Shown: positions 1 through 7,110 of the stretch, in pieces
How positions within the stretch are numbered: position 1 is the stretch's first letter
Layout of the letters: the number at the start of each line of letters is the position of its first letter
Origin: an uncultured Oscillospiraceae bacterium
Lineage (GTDB): Bacteria > Bacillota > Clostridia > Oscillospirales > Oscillospiraceae
DNA: 17,827 bases
Assembly (NCBI GenBank): GCA_934593275.1
Contig: CAKTQE010000049.1
Location: forward strand, 1-17,827
Direction: 5' to 3'
Notes under the pieces: generated by a model
Database searches by the model: none
Told to the model about the DNA's origin: nothing
The model's input: only the letters and a program-made list of their open reading frames with translations
Position numbers and translations under genes: made by a program

Positions 1-732
1 AAAAGCTACGGCAGCTACTGCGCGGAGTACATTCCCAAACTATTTACCCTGCACCCCACCCTGGAAAACTATACCAGTGCCTTTTCCCAGGTACCCCTGT
101 CTGGCTACTTCTTAAATACCGTGATTTTTACCCTCATTACCACGGCCCTGATGCTGGTGGTGACGGTGCTGGCGGCATTCGCCTTTTCAAGACTGCGCTT
201 TCCCGGCCGGGATTTGATTTTTGCTTTGTTTCTGGCCCTGATGATGATCCCCTCGGAGCTGGTGGTCATTACGAATTTTGTGACCATCACGGAGGCTGAC
301 CTGCGCAATACGTTCTTGGGCCTGATTTTGCCCTCGGTGACCTCGGTATTTTACATTTATCTCCTGAAAGAGAATTTTGCCCAGGTGCCAGACGAGCTGT
401 ATTACGCCGCCAAGGTGGATGGAACTTCGGACTTTAAATATCTGTTTAAGGTCTTGCTTCCCATCTGTCAGCCTACGGTGGTGACCATTACCATCTTAAA
501 AATCATCGAGTGCTGGAACAGCTTCGTCTGGCCCCGGCTCATCACCGATGACCAGAGCTATTTCCTGGTGTCTGTAGGCATTCAGGAAATCCGGGAAAAC
601 GGCTTTGGCCGGGAGAACATTCCCGCCATGATGGCCGCCGTCACGGTGATCTCCCTGCCCCTCATTGTGCTGTTCCTGGTGTTCCGGAAAAAAATCATGT
701 CCGGTGTGGCAAGAGGAGGGACCAAGGGATGA
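1..732 (+). CDS. Carbohydrate ABC transporter permease (MalG/UgpE type), 5' end outside window
   Basis: Inner-membrane subunit of a binding-protein-dependent sugar importer. The frame is open from base 1, so the N-terminus lies upstream and 243 codons are visible. The first visible residues contain LENYTSAFSQ and GYFLNTV, which resemble the region just before the permease core in this family. Hydrophobic segments follow, then the cytoplasmic EAA loop at about visible residues 131-158 (DELYYAAKVDGTSDF, then LPICQP), which docks the ATPase. A last membrane span and a basic tail (FRKKIMSG) end the protein. The stop TGA overlaps the ATG of the next gene (ATGA), so the two are translationally coupled. 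In this family the sugar ATPase is often encoded elsewhere, and none is seen here. The family call is firm; the sugar is unknown. Confidence 0.93.
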   Translation, partial: KSYGSYCAEYIPKLFTLHPTLENYTSAFSQVPLSGYFLNTVIFTLITTALMLVVTVLAAFAFSRLRFPGRDLIFALFLALMMIPSELVVITNFVTITEADLRNTFLGLILPSVTSVFYIYLLKENFAQVPDELYYAAKVDGTSDFKYLFKVLLPICQPTVVTITILKIIECWNSFVWPRLITDDQSYFLVSVGIQEIRENGFGRENIPAMMAAVTVISLPLIVLFLVFRKKIMSGVARGGTKG

Positions 733-2327
733 AAAGACTGCTTGCGCTGCTGCTCCTGGGGTGCCTGCTGCTTACCGGGTGCCATGGAAGCCTGGTTGAA
801 GCGGGAACGCCTGCCCAGGAACGCTACACCCTGCCGGAAAGCTTTGATACCTCAAAGGATTATGAAATCACGTTCTGGGCCAAGAACGATACCAACAAAG
901 TCCAGACGGAGATTTACCAAAAAGCCATTGGGGATTTTGAGAAGCTTTACCCCAATATCACCGTGAACATCCGGCTCTATACGGACTATAGCCGCATCTA
1001 CAACGATGTGATCACCAATATCGCCACAGACACCACCCCCAATGTGTGCATCACCTACCCGGACCATATCGCAACCTACCTGACAGGAGCCAGGACCGTG
1101 GTTCCCCTGGAAGATGTGGTCTCGGATGAACGCTACGGTCTGGGGGGAACGGAACTGCGCTTTGACGGCCCTGGGCAGACGGAAGTGGTTCAGAAGTTCT
1201 TAGACGAGTGCCGCATTGGGGACATGCTCTATGGCTTGCCCTTTATGCGCTCCACGGAAAGCTGCTATGTGAACCGGGACATGGTGGAAAAGCTGGGCTT
1301 TACCCTGCCTGACCGGCTGACCTGGGACTTTATCTGGCAGGTCAGTGAGGCTGCCATGGAAAAAGATGCTGCCGGGAATTACAAGGTCAACGGCCAGAAG
1401 GTGCTGATCCCCTTTATCTACAAATCCACGGACAATATGATGATCCAGATGCTGCGGCAGCTGAACGCCGGTTACGCCCGGGCAGACGGTACGGTGGAGC
1501 TGTGGAACGACCGGACAAAGGAAATTCTCAAAGAAGTGGCGGGCCACACCGCCACCGGGGCATTCTCCACCTTTAAGATTTCCAGCTACCCCGCCAACTT
1601 CCTCAATGCCGGTCAGTGTATTTTTGCCATTGACTCCACCGCCGGTGCCACCTGGATGGGCAGCAATGCCCCCTTGCTTGACATCAGCGATGAGGCTCTG
1701 GTACCCTTTGAGACGGCGGTGTATCCGGTGCCGCAGTATGACCCGGAGAACCCCCAGATGATTTCCCAAGGCCCCAGTGTGTGCCTGTTTTATAAGGAAG
1801 ACCCCCAGGAGGTGCTGGCTTCCTGGCTCTTTGCCCAGTATCTACTGACCAATGAGGTTCAAATCGCCTATTCCCAGACCGAGGGCTACGTCCCCGTGAC
1901 GGAAAAGGCCCGGCAAGACCCCTCCTATCAGGATTATCTCAGCCGCTGCGGGGAGGACGATGACCTCCATTATGCCGTAAAAATCCAGGCCACCAAAATT
2001 CTGCTGGAAAACGGCGACCATACCTTTACCACCCCGGTATTCAATGGCTCTGCCTCCGTGCGGCAGGCCGCCGGACAGCTGATCGAGGAGACCGTCAAAG
2101 CCGTCCGCCGGAAACAGCCCACGGATGATGAAGCTCTGGACGGAATTTACGAAAAAGTGGCCGCGCTGAACCGGCTGGATCAAATCCAGAGAACCGCCGA
2201 TTCCAAGGACTTGGGACCCTTGCCCACAGAGGCTAAACTCCTGATTTTTGGGTTGGGCTTGTGCTGGGTTGGAATTTTCGGCTCCATCCTGTTGGAACGG
2301 CGGAAAAAGAGCGGCAAAAGCCATTGA
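729..2327 (+). CDS. Extracellular solute-binding lipoprotein, family 1, with C-terminal membrane anchor
   Basis: Captures the substrate outside the membrane and hands it to the permease encoded just upstream. Residues 1-18 are a lipoprotein signal peptide with lipobox LLTGC (Cys18). The mature part matches family 1 sugar-binding proteins: an early strand DYEITFWAKND, then FEKLYPNITVNI and several Trp-containing stretches expected of a sugar cleft. At 532 residues it is longer than the usual 400-450. Residues about 504-522 form a hydrophobic helix followed by a basic tail ERRKKSGKSH, so the protein looks anchored at both ends, which is unusual. The start is ATG at 729, inside the upstream stop, with AGGAGG at 714-719 nine bases away. 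Substrate cannot be told from sequence alone. Confidence 0.93.
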   Translation: MKRLLALLLLGCLLLTGCHGSLVEAGTPAQERYTLPESFDTSKDYEITFWAKNDTNKVQTEIYQKAIGDFEKLYPNITVNIRLYTDYSRIYNDVITNIATDTTPNVCITYPDHIATYLTGARTVVPLEDVVSDERYGLGGTELRFDGPGQTEVVQKFLDECRIGDMLYGLPFMRSTESCYVNRDMVEKLGFTLPDRLTWDFIWQVSEAAMEKDAAGNYKVNGQKVLIPFIYKSTDNMMIQMLRQLNAGYARADGTVELWNDRTKEILKEVAGHTATGAFSTFKISSYPANFLNAGQCIFAIDSTAGATWMGSNAPLLDISDEALVPFETAVYPVPQYDPENPQMISQGPSVCLFYKEDPQEVLASWLFAQYLLTNEVQIAYSQTEGYVPVTEKARQDPSYQDYLSRCGEDDDLHYAVKIQATKILLENGDHTFTTPVFNGSASVRQAAGQLIEETVKAVRRKQPTDDEALDGIYEKVAALNRLDQIQRTADSKDLGPLPTEAKLLIFGLGLCWVGIFGSILLERRKKSGKSH

Positions 2328-2352
2328 TTTTTCTCAGGGAAGAAGCTATAAT
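2324..2352 (+). promoter_or_regulatory. Candidate sigma-A promoter for the OB-fold lipoprotein gene
   Basis: TTGATT at 2324-2329 and TATAAT at 2347-2352 are separated by 17 bases. The -35 box overlaps the stop codon of the binding-protein gene. Transcription from here would place the 2361-2535 palindrome at the start of a roughly 200-nt leader. The -10 is perfect and the -35 is partial. Confidence 0.5.
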
Positions 2353-2360
2353 GACCCTTA

Positions 2361-2535
2361 GAAGCCCAGGGCCTATCTGAAAGCCGTCAACACGCCCAAA
2401 CAGCGGGCCTTTTCCGCCTGCTGTGCGCCATTTTCTCTTGCAATACACAAGTATTCCTGCGAAAAAATGGCTTCACCAGTCGAAAAATCCCTCGCTGTTG
2501 GTCATATTCCCGGTTTTCAGATAGGCCCCAGCTTC
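2361..2535. repeat. 175-bp imperfect palindromic element (hairpin, MITE-like)
   Basis: The two halves are inverted copies of each other around about 2448. Outer ends GAAGC (2361-2365) and GCTTC (2531-2535) pair. Bases 2369-2386 (GGGCCTATCTGAAAGCCG) pair with 2511-2528 with one G·U. AACAGCG (2399-2405) pairs with CGCTGTT (2493-2499). GCCATTTTCTC (2427-2437) pairs with 2461-2471 with one mismatch. The tip is AATAC/GTATT around ACAA. It encodes no convincing protein. It could be a small mobile palindrome or a structured leader; copy number elsewhere is unknown. Confidence 0.75.
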
Positions 2536-2562
2536 AACAATCATCCGATAAGGAGAATTCAA

Positions 2563-3357
2563 ATGAAAAAGATCATTGCACTGCTGCTGGCAATCGCCAT
2601 GGTTGCCGCCTTCGCTGGCTGCGCCAAGGAGGACAAGCCCGCTGAGACCACAGCCGCTGCCACCACCGAAGCTCCCGAGACCACGGAAACCGCTACCGCT
2701 CCCCAGGAGGCCGAGGGCGAGGTTATGACCCACGCCGAGTACATGGCCGCCCCTTTGGACAGCCCCGTCTGCATTGAGACCTATGTCCAGGCCCATCAGT
2801 CCTGGTGGGACAACAAAGTGACCGTTTACGCCCAGAGCGAGGACGGCGCTTACTTCCTGTACAACATGGAGTGTTCCGAGGAAGATGCCGCCAAGCTGAC
2901 TGAGGGCACCAAGATCCGGGTCAACGGCTTTAAGACCGAGTGGTCCGGCGAGGTGGAAGTTGCCGAGGGTGCCACCTTTGAAATCCTGGAAGGCTCCTAT
3001 GTTGCCCCTGCCCAGGACATCACCGGCGGTCTGGCTGCCTCCAACCTCATCGACTGGCAGAACGCCAAAATCAAAATCACCGGCCTGACCGTAGAAAAGG
3101 CCAACGATGCCGGTGATGCCTTCTTGTACAACTGGGACGGCTCCGGTGCCGCAGGCAACAACAACGACCTGTACTTTAACGTCTCTGACGGCACCAACAC
3201 CTACACCTTTACTGTAGAGAGCTACCTCTGCGGCGAGGCTACCGATGTGTACACCACCGTCACCAATCTGAAGGTGGGCGACACCATCGATGTAGAGGGC
3301 TTCCTGTACTGGTACAACGGAATGCAGCCCCATGTGACTTCCGTTACCGTGAAGTGA
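2563..3357 (+). CDS. Secreted lipoprotein with two OB-fold-like domains, function unknown
   Basis: The start is ATG 2563, behind AAGGAG at 2550-2555 with 7-base spacing. An in-frame ATG at 2467 lies inside the palindromic element and is not favoured. Residues 1-20 are a lipoprotein signal with lipobox AFAGC (Cys20), followed by a Thr/Ala/Glu/Pro-rich spacer to about residue 53 that probably holds the domain off the membrane. Two similar beta-rich units follow, about 68-143 and 168-264. Each contains a strand with a YFLYN or AFLYNW element and ends in a related motif, EGTKIRVNGF (114-123) and VGDTIDVEGF (238-247), which is typical of OB-folds. Many Trp/Tyr/Asp residues would suit ligand or glycan binding, but that is inference. 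It lies after a sugar transporter but has its own promoter and terminator. The lipoprotein call is firm; the role is unknown. Confidence 0.85.
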   Translation: MKKIIALLLAIAMVAAFAGCAKEDKPAETTAAATTEAPETTETATAPQEAEGEVMTHAEYMAAPLDSPVCIETYVQAHQSWWDNKVTVYAQSEDGAYFLYNMECSEEDAAKLTEGTKIRVNGFKTEWSGEVEVAEGATFEILEGSYVAPAQDITGGLAASNLIDWQNAKIKITGLTVEKANDAGDAFLYNWDGSGAAGNNNDLYFNVSDGTNTYTFTVESYLCGEATDVYTTVTNLKVGDTIDVEGFLYWYNGMQPHVTSVTVK

Positions 3358-3371
3358 TACCCCAAAACCCT

Positions 3372-3402
3372 TTCCCCGGGCCTAGGCCCGGGGAATCTTT
3401 TT
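3372..3402 (+). terminator. Intrinsic terminator after the OB-fold lipoprotein gene
   Basis: Bases 3372-3395 form a perfect 24-bp palindrome (TTCCCCGGGCC, then its complement) followed by TCTTTTT. It lies 15 bases past the stop codon. Confidence 0.92.
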
Positions 3403-3403
3403 G

Positions 3404-3564
3404 GGAAGCTCTGATTAAATCGACAAGAGCTGACGGCGAAAGATTTTGGTCCCAGACAAGGTTTGGAAAATGAGGGAATACTGTATGTATTTCCCATTTT
3501 TCAAACCGCAGTCTGGGGGCAAAAGATTCGACGCTCGGCCGCAGACGATTTATTCAGAGTTTCC
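3404..3564. repeat. 161-bp imperfect palindromic element (hairpin, MITE-like)
   Basis: Two equal 78-base arms (3404-3481 and 3487-3564) surround the loop TGTAT. I count 52 of 78 positions complementary. The outermost 19 bases (GGAAGCTCTGATTAAATCG against CGATTTATTCAGAGTTTCC) differ at only two. CCCAGAC/GTCTGGG and GGAATAC/GTATTTCC pair inside. The element begins right after the terminator and ends three bases before the ribosome binding site of the GtrA gene, so it fills the whole gap. It resembles the 2361-2535 element in size, in an outer GAAGCYC and in an AATAC/GTATT tip. Confidence 0.78.
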
Positions 3565-3579
3565 TTAGGAGGGAAGAAT

Positions 3580-3972
3580 ATGAAAGAATTTGTTCGGGTG
3601 CTGAAATTCACCTTTTTCTCCATCAGTGCCGGTCTCATTGAAATGGGGGCCTTCGCCCTCCTCAATGAGCTGACGGGGCTTCCTTACTGGCCCTGCTATC
3701 TGACGGCCCTGTGCCTGTCTGTGCTGTGGAACTTTACGCTGAACCGGAAATTCACCTTTCAGTCCGCCGCCAATGTGCCGGTGGCCATGGCGAAAGTTGC
3801 GGCTTATTATGCCGTCTTTACCCCTTTGTCCACCGTGCTTGGCAGCTTCCTTACGGGGCTGGGATGGAGTGAATACCTGGTAACGGGCATCAATATGCTG
3901 CTGAATTTTTCCACCGAATTTCTCTACCAGCGGTTTTTTGTCTTCGGAAAAACCATTGACAGCGCAAAATAA
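3580..3972 (+). CDS. GtrA-family membrane protein
   Basis: A 130-residue four-helix membrane protein. GtrA proteins are thought to help move polyprenyl-linked sugars across the membrane for cell-surface glycosylation. Four hydrophobic segments are visible at about 6-32, 37-55, 67-90 and 97-118. Family marks are seen after helix 2 (WNFTLNRKFTF) and in helix 4 (NFSTEF, then YQRFFVF). Length fits the family (about 120-150). The start is ATG 3580, with AGGAGG at 3567-3572 seven bases upstream; the longer frame from 3463 runs through the palindromic element and is not used. No glycosyltransferase partner is in view, so the sugar and target are unknown. Its promoter must lie in or be supplied by the element, since a terminator precedes it. 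Confidence 0.9.
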   Translation: MKEFVRVLKFTFFSISAGLIEMGAFALLNELTGLPYWPCYLTALCLSVLWNFTLNRKFTFQSAANVPVAMAKVAAYYAVFTPLSTVLGSFLTGLGWSEYLVTGINMLLNFSTEFLYQRFFVFGKTIDSAK

Positions 3973-3979
3973 CGCTTTC

Positions 3980-4009
3980 AAAACCACAGGGCTTGGCTCT
4001 GTGGTTTTT
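3980..4009 (+). terminator. Intrinsic terminator after the GtrA gene
   Basis: AAAACCACAG (3980-3989) pairs with CTGTGGTTTT (3999-4008), and the right arm runs into TTTTT. It lies 8 bases past the stop. Confidence 0.85.
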
Positions 4010-4027
4010 GAATATACAAATATACCT

Positions 4028-4076
4028 GGGAATATTCAAGATGTCCCGGGAAATATGCGGAAAACTTATGATAAGT
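4028..4076. promoter_or_regulatory. Candidate operator sites upstream of the TrpX-like operon
   Basis: GGGAATAT (4028) and GGGAAATAT (4048) are near-repeats 20 bases apart, about two helix turns. ACTTAT-G-ATAAGT (4064-4076) is a perfect palindrome ending 14 bases before the -35 box. A further short palindrome, GGAAC-T-GTTCC (4125-4135), covers the expected transcription start. Binding by a regulator is inference; no known operator was recognised. Confidence 0.3.
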
Positions 4077-4090
4077 ACGTATTTTCGTGG

Positions 4091-4119
4091 TTGACAACGG
4101 ATTGCGGCAGATGTATAGT
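4091..4119 (+). promoter_or_regulatory. Near-consensus sigma-A promoter for the TrpXYZ-like operon
   Basis: TTGACA at 4091-4096 and TATAGT at 4114-4119 are separated by 17 bases. The expected start at about 4126 gives a leader of about 60 nt, too short for a T-box or a typical riboswitch. Confidence 0.8.
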
Positions 4120-4186
4120 AATCGGGAACTGTTCCTTGACTGGAATACAAAAGTTCACAGAGAAAATACGAAGGGAAGAAAATGAA

Positions 4187-5206
4187 ATGAAAAAAGCACT
4201 TGCGCTGGTTCTGGCAGTGCTGCTGCTGGGAACCTTTACAGCCTGTACAGGCACCGGTTCTACCGCCGCTGAGACCACAGCTGCGGAAACTACCGCTGCG
4301 GAAACCGCCGCCGCGGATACCGCAAAGACCTCTTACCGGGTGGGCATTTGCCAGCTGGTACAGCACCCGGCCCTGGATGCCGCTACCGAGGGCTTCAAGG
4401 CCGCTCTGACGGAAGCCCTGGGGGATTCCGTGACCTTTGACGAGCAGAACGCCTCCGGCGAAAGCGTCAACTGCTCGACCATTGTCAATGGTTTCGTTGC
4501 CTCCAAGGTAGACCTCATCATGGCCAATGCCACCGCACCCCTGCAGGCGGCGGTTTCCGCCACCAACACCATCCCCATTCTGGGTACTTCCGTTACGGAT
4601 TACGCTTCCGCTCTGGAAATTGACAACTGGAACGGCACCGTAGGCACCAATGTATCCGGCACTTCCGATCTGGCCCCCCTGGACCAGCAGGCCGCCATGC
4701 TGCGGGAACTGTTCCCCGATGCCAAGACCGTGGGCCTTTTGTACTGCTCCGCAGAGTCCAACAGCAAGTACCAGGTGGATGTGATTCGTGGGTACCTTGA
4801 AAAAGAGGGCCTGACCTGTGAGGAATTTGCGTTCACCGATACCAATGACGTGGCTTCTGTGACCCAGAAAGCCTGTGACAAGTCCGATGTCCTCTACATC
4901 CCCACGGACAACACCGCCGCTTCCAATACAGAAGCCATTGCCAACGTGGTCTTGCCCGCCAAGGTTCCTGTGGTGGCCGGTGAGGAGGGCATTTGCTCCG
5001 GCTGCGGCGTGGCCACCCTTTCCATCAGCTACTATGACCTGGGCTACACCACTGGCAAAATGGCCGCCAAGATCCTGACCGGAGAGGCGGACGTTTCCAC
5101 TATGCCCGTAGAATATGCCCCCCAGGTGACGAAGAAGTACAACGCCGCCAACTGCGAGACCCTGGGCATCACCGTTCCCGATGGCTATACCGCCATTGAG
5201 GGATAA
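4187..5206 (+). CDS. ABC transporter substrate-binding lipoprotein (TrpX / ABC_sub_bind family)
   Basis: The 339-residue lipoprotein receptor of an importer encoded with the next two genes. Residues 1-20 are a signal peptide ending FTAC; Phe at the first lipobox position is slightly unusual. A repetitive AAETT spacer (about 27-46) follows. The binding domain opens with YRVGICQLVQHPALDAA, typical of the ABC_sub_bind family, and continues with VDLIMANATAPLQAA, IPILGTSVTDYASA, KTVGLLYCSAESNS and VLYIPTDNT, the usual order of the two lobes. The start is ATG 4187, with a modest AAGGGAAG at 4171-4178; an ATG at 4182 stops after two codons. Family members include proposed tryptophan/tyrosine importers, but the ligand here is not proven and no T-box precedes it. 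Confidence 0.9.
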   Translation: MKKALALVLAVLLLGTFTACTGTGSTAAETTAAETTAAETAAADTAKTSYRVGICQLVQHPALDAATEGFKAALTEALGDSVTFDEQNASGESVNCSTIVNGFVASKVDLIMANATAPLQAAVSATNTIPILGTSVTDYASALEIDNWNGTVGTNVSGTSDLAPLDQQAAMLRELFPDAKTVGLLYCSAESNSKYQVDVIRGYLEKEGLTCEEFAFTDTNDVASVTQKACDKSDVLYIPTDNTAASNTEAIANVVLPAKVPVVAGEEGICSGCGVATLSISYYDLGYTTGKMAAKILTGEADVSTMPVEYAPQVTKKYNAANCETLGITVPDGYTAIEG

Positions 5207-5223
5207 TCGAAAATAGCATTTTT

Positions 5224-5252
5224 CAGGGACAGGGCGTTTTGCCCTGCCCCTG
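5224..5252 (+). other. Strong intercistronic hairpin without U-tract
   Basis: CAGGGACAGGGC (5224-5235) pairs with GCCCTGCCCCTG (5241-5252) at 11 of 12 positions around GTTTT. The next bases are GACTAATTATT, so it lacks the U-run of an intrinsic terminator. It sits between the binding-protein and permease genes and may protect the 3' end of the upstream message. Confidence 0.65.
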
Positions 5253-5292
5253 GACTAATTATTGAATGAAAAAAGATTTGAGGTAAAAAACC

Positions 5293-6228
5293 ATGACCTT
5301 TCTCTCTCCGCTTTTGAATGCCGCTCCCGGGGCCATTTCCCAGGGCTTGCTGTGGGGCATTATGGCCATTGGCGTATACATCACCTACAGAATTCTGGAT
5401 GTGGCGGACCTGACGGTGGACGGCACTCTGGCAACCGGCGGCGCGGTGTGCATCATGCTCATGCGTTCAGGCTTCAATCCCTGGCTTGCCCTGCTGTGCG
5501 CATTCCTGGCAGGCCTTGCGGCGGGCCTTGCCACGGGACTTCTCCACACCCGCTGTGGAATTCCCGCCATTCTCTCCGGTATTCTCACCCAGCTGGCCCT
5601 GTATTCTATCAATCTGCGGATCATGGGGGGCAAATCCAACCAGCCCATTTCCGTGGACAAGTATAACCTGGTGGTGTCCCAGCGGTATGTGACGGAGCTG
5701 TCCCTGCGCAATCCTCTGATCCCGGCGGTGGTGACGCTGGTAGTGCTGATTGCCATTCTCTACTGGTTCTTTGGCACCGAATACGGCAGTGCCCTCCGGG
5801 CCACCGGTGCCAACCGGCACATGGCCAGTGCCCAGGGCATCGATACCCGGGTCACCGTCACCGTGGGCCTGATGCTGAGCAACGGTCTGGTGGCTCTGGC
5901 CGGGGCCTTGCTTGCCCAGTACCAGGGTTCTACGGATGTAAACATGGGCCGGGGTGCCATCGTCATCGGTCTGGCGGCGGTGATCATCGGTGACGTGCTG
6001 CTGGGAAAGGTATTTAGGAATTTTGCCCTGAAGCTGTGTACCGTGGTGGTGGGTGCCGTGGTATATTACCTGGTGCTGCAAATCGTGCTGCAACTGGGTC
6101 TCAACACCAATGATTTGAAGCTCTTTACCGCCCTGATCGTGGCACTGTTCCTTTCTATTCCCTATTGGAAGGGCAATGTATTCAGAAAGAAAGCGGCAAA
6201 AACCGCAGGAGGGGAACACCATGCTTGA
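5293..6228 (+). CDS. ABC transporter permease (TrpY-like, branched-chain/BPD_transp_2 family)
   Basis: The 311-residue membrane channel subunit of the TrpXYZ-like importer. The N-terminus has GLLWGIMAIGVYITYRILDVADLTVDG, split as GLLWGIMAIG and YRILDVADLTVDG, the signature opening of the COG4120-type permeases. About eight hydrophobic segments follow. The cytoplasmic coupling stretch ALRATGANRHMASAQGID (about 172-189) fits the family's ATPase-contact loop. The C-terminus has LKLFTALIVALFLSIP and a basic tail. ATG 5293 follows GAGG (5280-5283) at 9 bases. Its last 8 bases overlap the ATPase gene, indicating coupled translation. The direct neighbours on both sides support the assignment. Confidence 0.92.
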   Translation: MTFLSPLLNAAPGAISQGLLWGIMAIGVYITYRILDVADLTVDGTLATGGAVCIMLMRSGFNPWLALLCAFLAGLAAGLATGLLHTRCGIPAILSGILTQLALYSINLRIMGGKSNQPISVDKYNLVVSQRYVTELSLRNPLIPAVVTLVVLIAILYWFFGTEYGSALRATGANRHMASAQGIDTRVTVTVGLMLSNGLVALAGALLAQYQGSTDVNMGRGAIVIGLAAVIIGDVLLGKVFRNFALKLCTVVVGAVVYYLVLQIVLQLGLNTNDLKLFTALIVALFLSIPYWKGNVFRKKAAKTAGGEHHA

Positions 6229-7015
6229 AATCAAAAACGTCAGCAAGACCTTTAATCCCGGTACGGTCAACGCCAAAACTGCCCTGAACGGCCTGAACCT
6301 GACCCTCCATGACGGGGATTTTGTCACCGTCATCGGCGGCAACGGTGCGGGCAAGTCCACCATGCTCAATGCCGTGGCGGGTACCATCACCGTAGACACC
6401 GGCTCCATTGTCTTAGACGGCAAGGATTTGACCAGAATGCCGGAATTCAAACGGGCCAGCTACCTGGGCCGGGTCTTCCAGGACCCCATGATGGGTACTG
6501 CCGCCACCATGCAAATTGAAGAAAATCTTGCCATGGCAGACCGCCGGGGCAAACGCCGGACCCTGCGCCCCGGCATCACCAATGCTGACCGGGAACGGTA
6601 TATGGAGCAGCTGAAAATCCTGGATTTGGGGTTGGAGGACCGTATGACCGCCAAGGTGGGCCTCCTTTCCGGCGGCCAACGCCAGGCCCTGACCTTGCTG
6701 ATGGCCACCCTGCAAAAACCGGAACTGCTGCTTCTGGACGAGCACACCGCCGCCCTGGACCCCAAAACCGCCGCCAAGGTGCTGGAAGCCACCCGGCGCA
6801 TTGTAGAGCGAAACCACCTGACCACCATGATGATCACCCACAATATGCGGGACGCCATTGCCTACGGAAACCGCCTGATCATGATGTACAACGGCCACGT
6901 GGCCGTGGACGTTTCCGGCGAAGAAAAACAACGCCTCACCGTAGAGCAGCTCCTGGACCTATTCAGCAAAGCCTCCGGCTCCGACGAAGCCGACGACAAG
7001 CTGCTGCTGTCGTAA
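6221..7015 (+). CDS. ABC transporter ATP-binding protein (TrpZ-like)
   Basis: The 264-residue cytoplasmic ATPase that drives the importer. In order: Walker A GGNGAGKST (39-47), Q-loop VFQDPMMGT, signature LSGGQRQALTLLMA, Walker B LLLLDEH with D-loop AALDP, and the switch histidine in MMITHNM. Walker B has DEH where many ABC proteins have DEP; the catalytic Glu is present. Length is normal. The start is ATG 6221, with AGGAGG at 6207-6212 eight bases upstream; the longer frame from 6176 runs inside the permease gene. It overlaps the permease stop by 8 bases and is the last gene before a strong terminator, closing a three-gene operon. Confidence 0.94.
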   Translation: MLEIKNVSKTFNPGTVNAKTALNGLNLTLHDGDFVTVIGGNGAGKSTMLNAVAGTITVDTGSIVLDGKDLTRMPEFKRASYLGRVFQDPMMGTAATMQIEENLAMADRRGKRRTLRPGITNADRERYMEQLKILDLGLEDRMTAKVGLLSGGQRQALTLLMATLQKPELLLLDEHTAALDPKTAAKVLEATRRIVERNHLTTMMITHNMRDAIAYGNRLIMMYNGHVAVDVSGEEKQRLTVEQLLDLFSKASGSDEADDKLLLS

Positions 7016-7036
7016 GAGAACATCCCCCCAAGAATA

Positions 7037-7081
7037 AACCTGCCCGCCCTGTGCTTGCTCCACAGGACGGGCAGGTTTTTT
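7037..7081 (+). terminator. Intrinsic terminator of the TrpXYZ-like operon
   Basis: AACCTGCCCG with CCTGTG pairs with CACAGG and CGGGCAGGTT around CTTGCTC, with one unpaired base, followed by a run of T. It lies 22 bases past the stop. Confidence 0.93.
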
Positions 7082-7110
7082 GTAGGACGGCAGGACAATT
7101 GACAATTATT

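Noticed and set aside
2467..2562. Upstream ATG extending the OB-fold lipoprotein by 32 residues
   Set aside because: The extension lies mostly in the palindromic element and would bury the signal peptide; the ATG at 2563 has a proper ribosome binding site.
3463..3579. Upstream start for the GtrA protein
   Set aside because: It reads through the palindromic element; AGGAGG at 3567-3572 clearly serves ATG 3580.
3938..4186. 83-residue N-terminal extension of the TrpX-like protein
   Set aside because: It would cross a terminator and the promoter, and place the lipoprotein signal inside the chain.
4126..4186. T-box or riboswitch ahead of the TrpX-like gene
   Set aside because: The leader is about 60 nt, with no T-box sequence or terminator/antiterminator pair.
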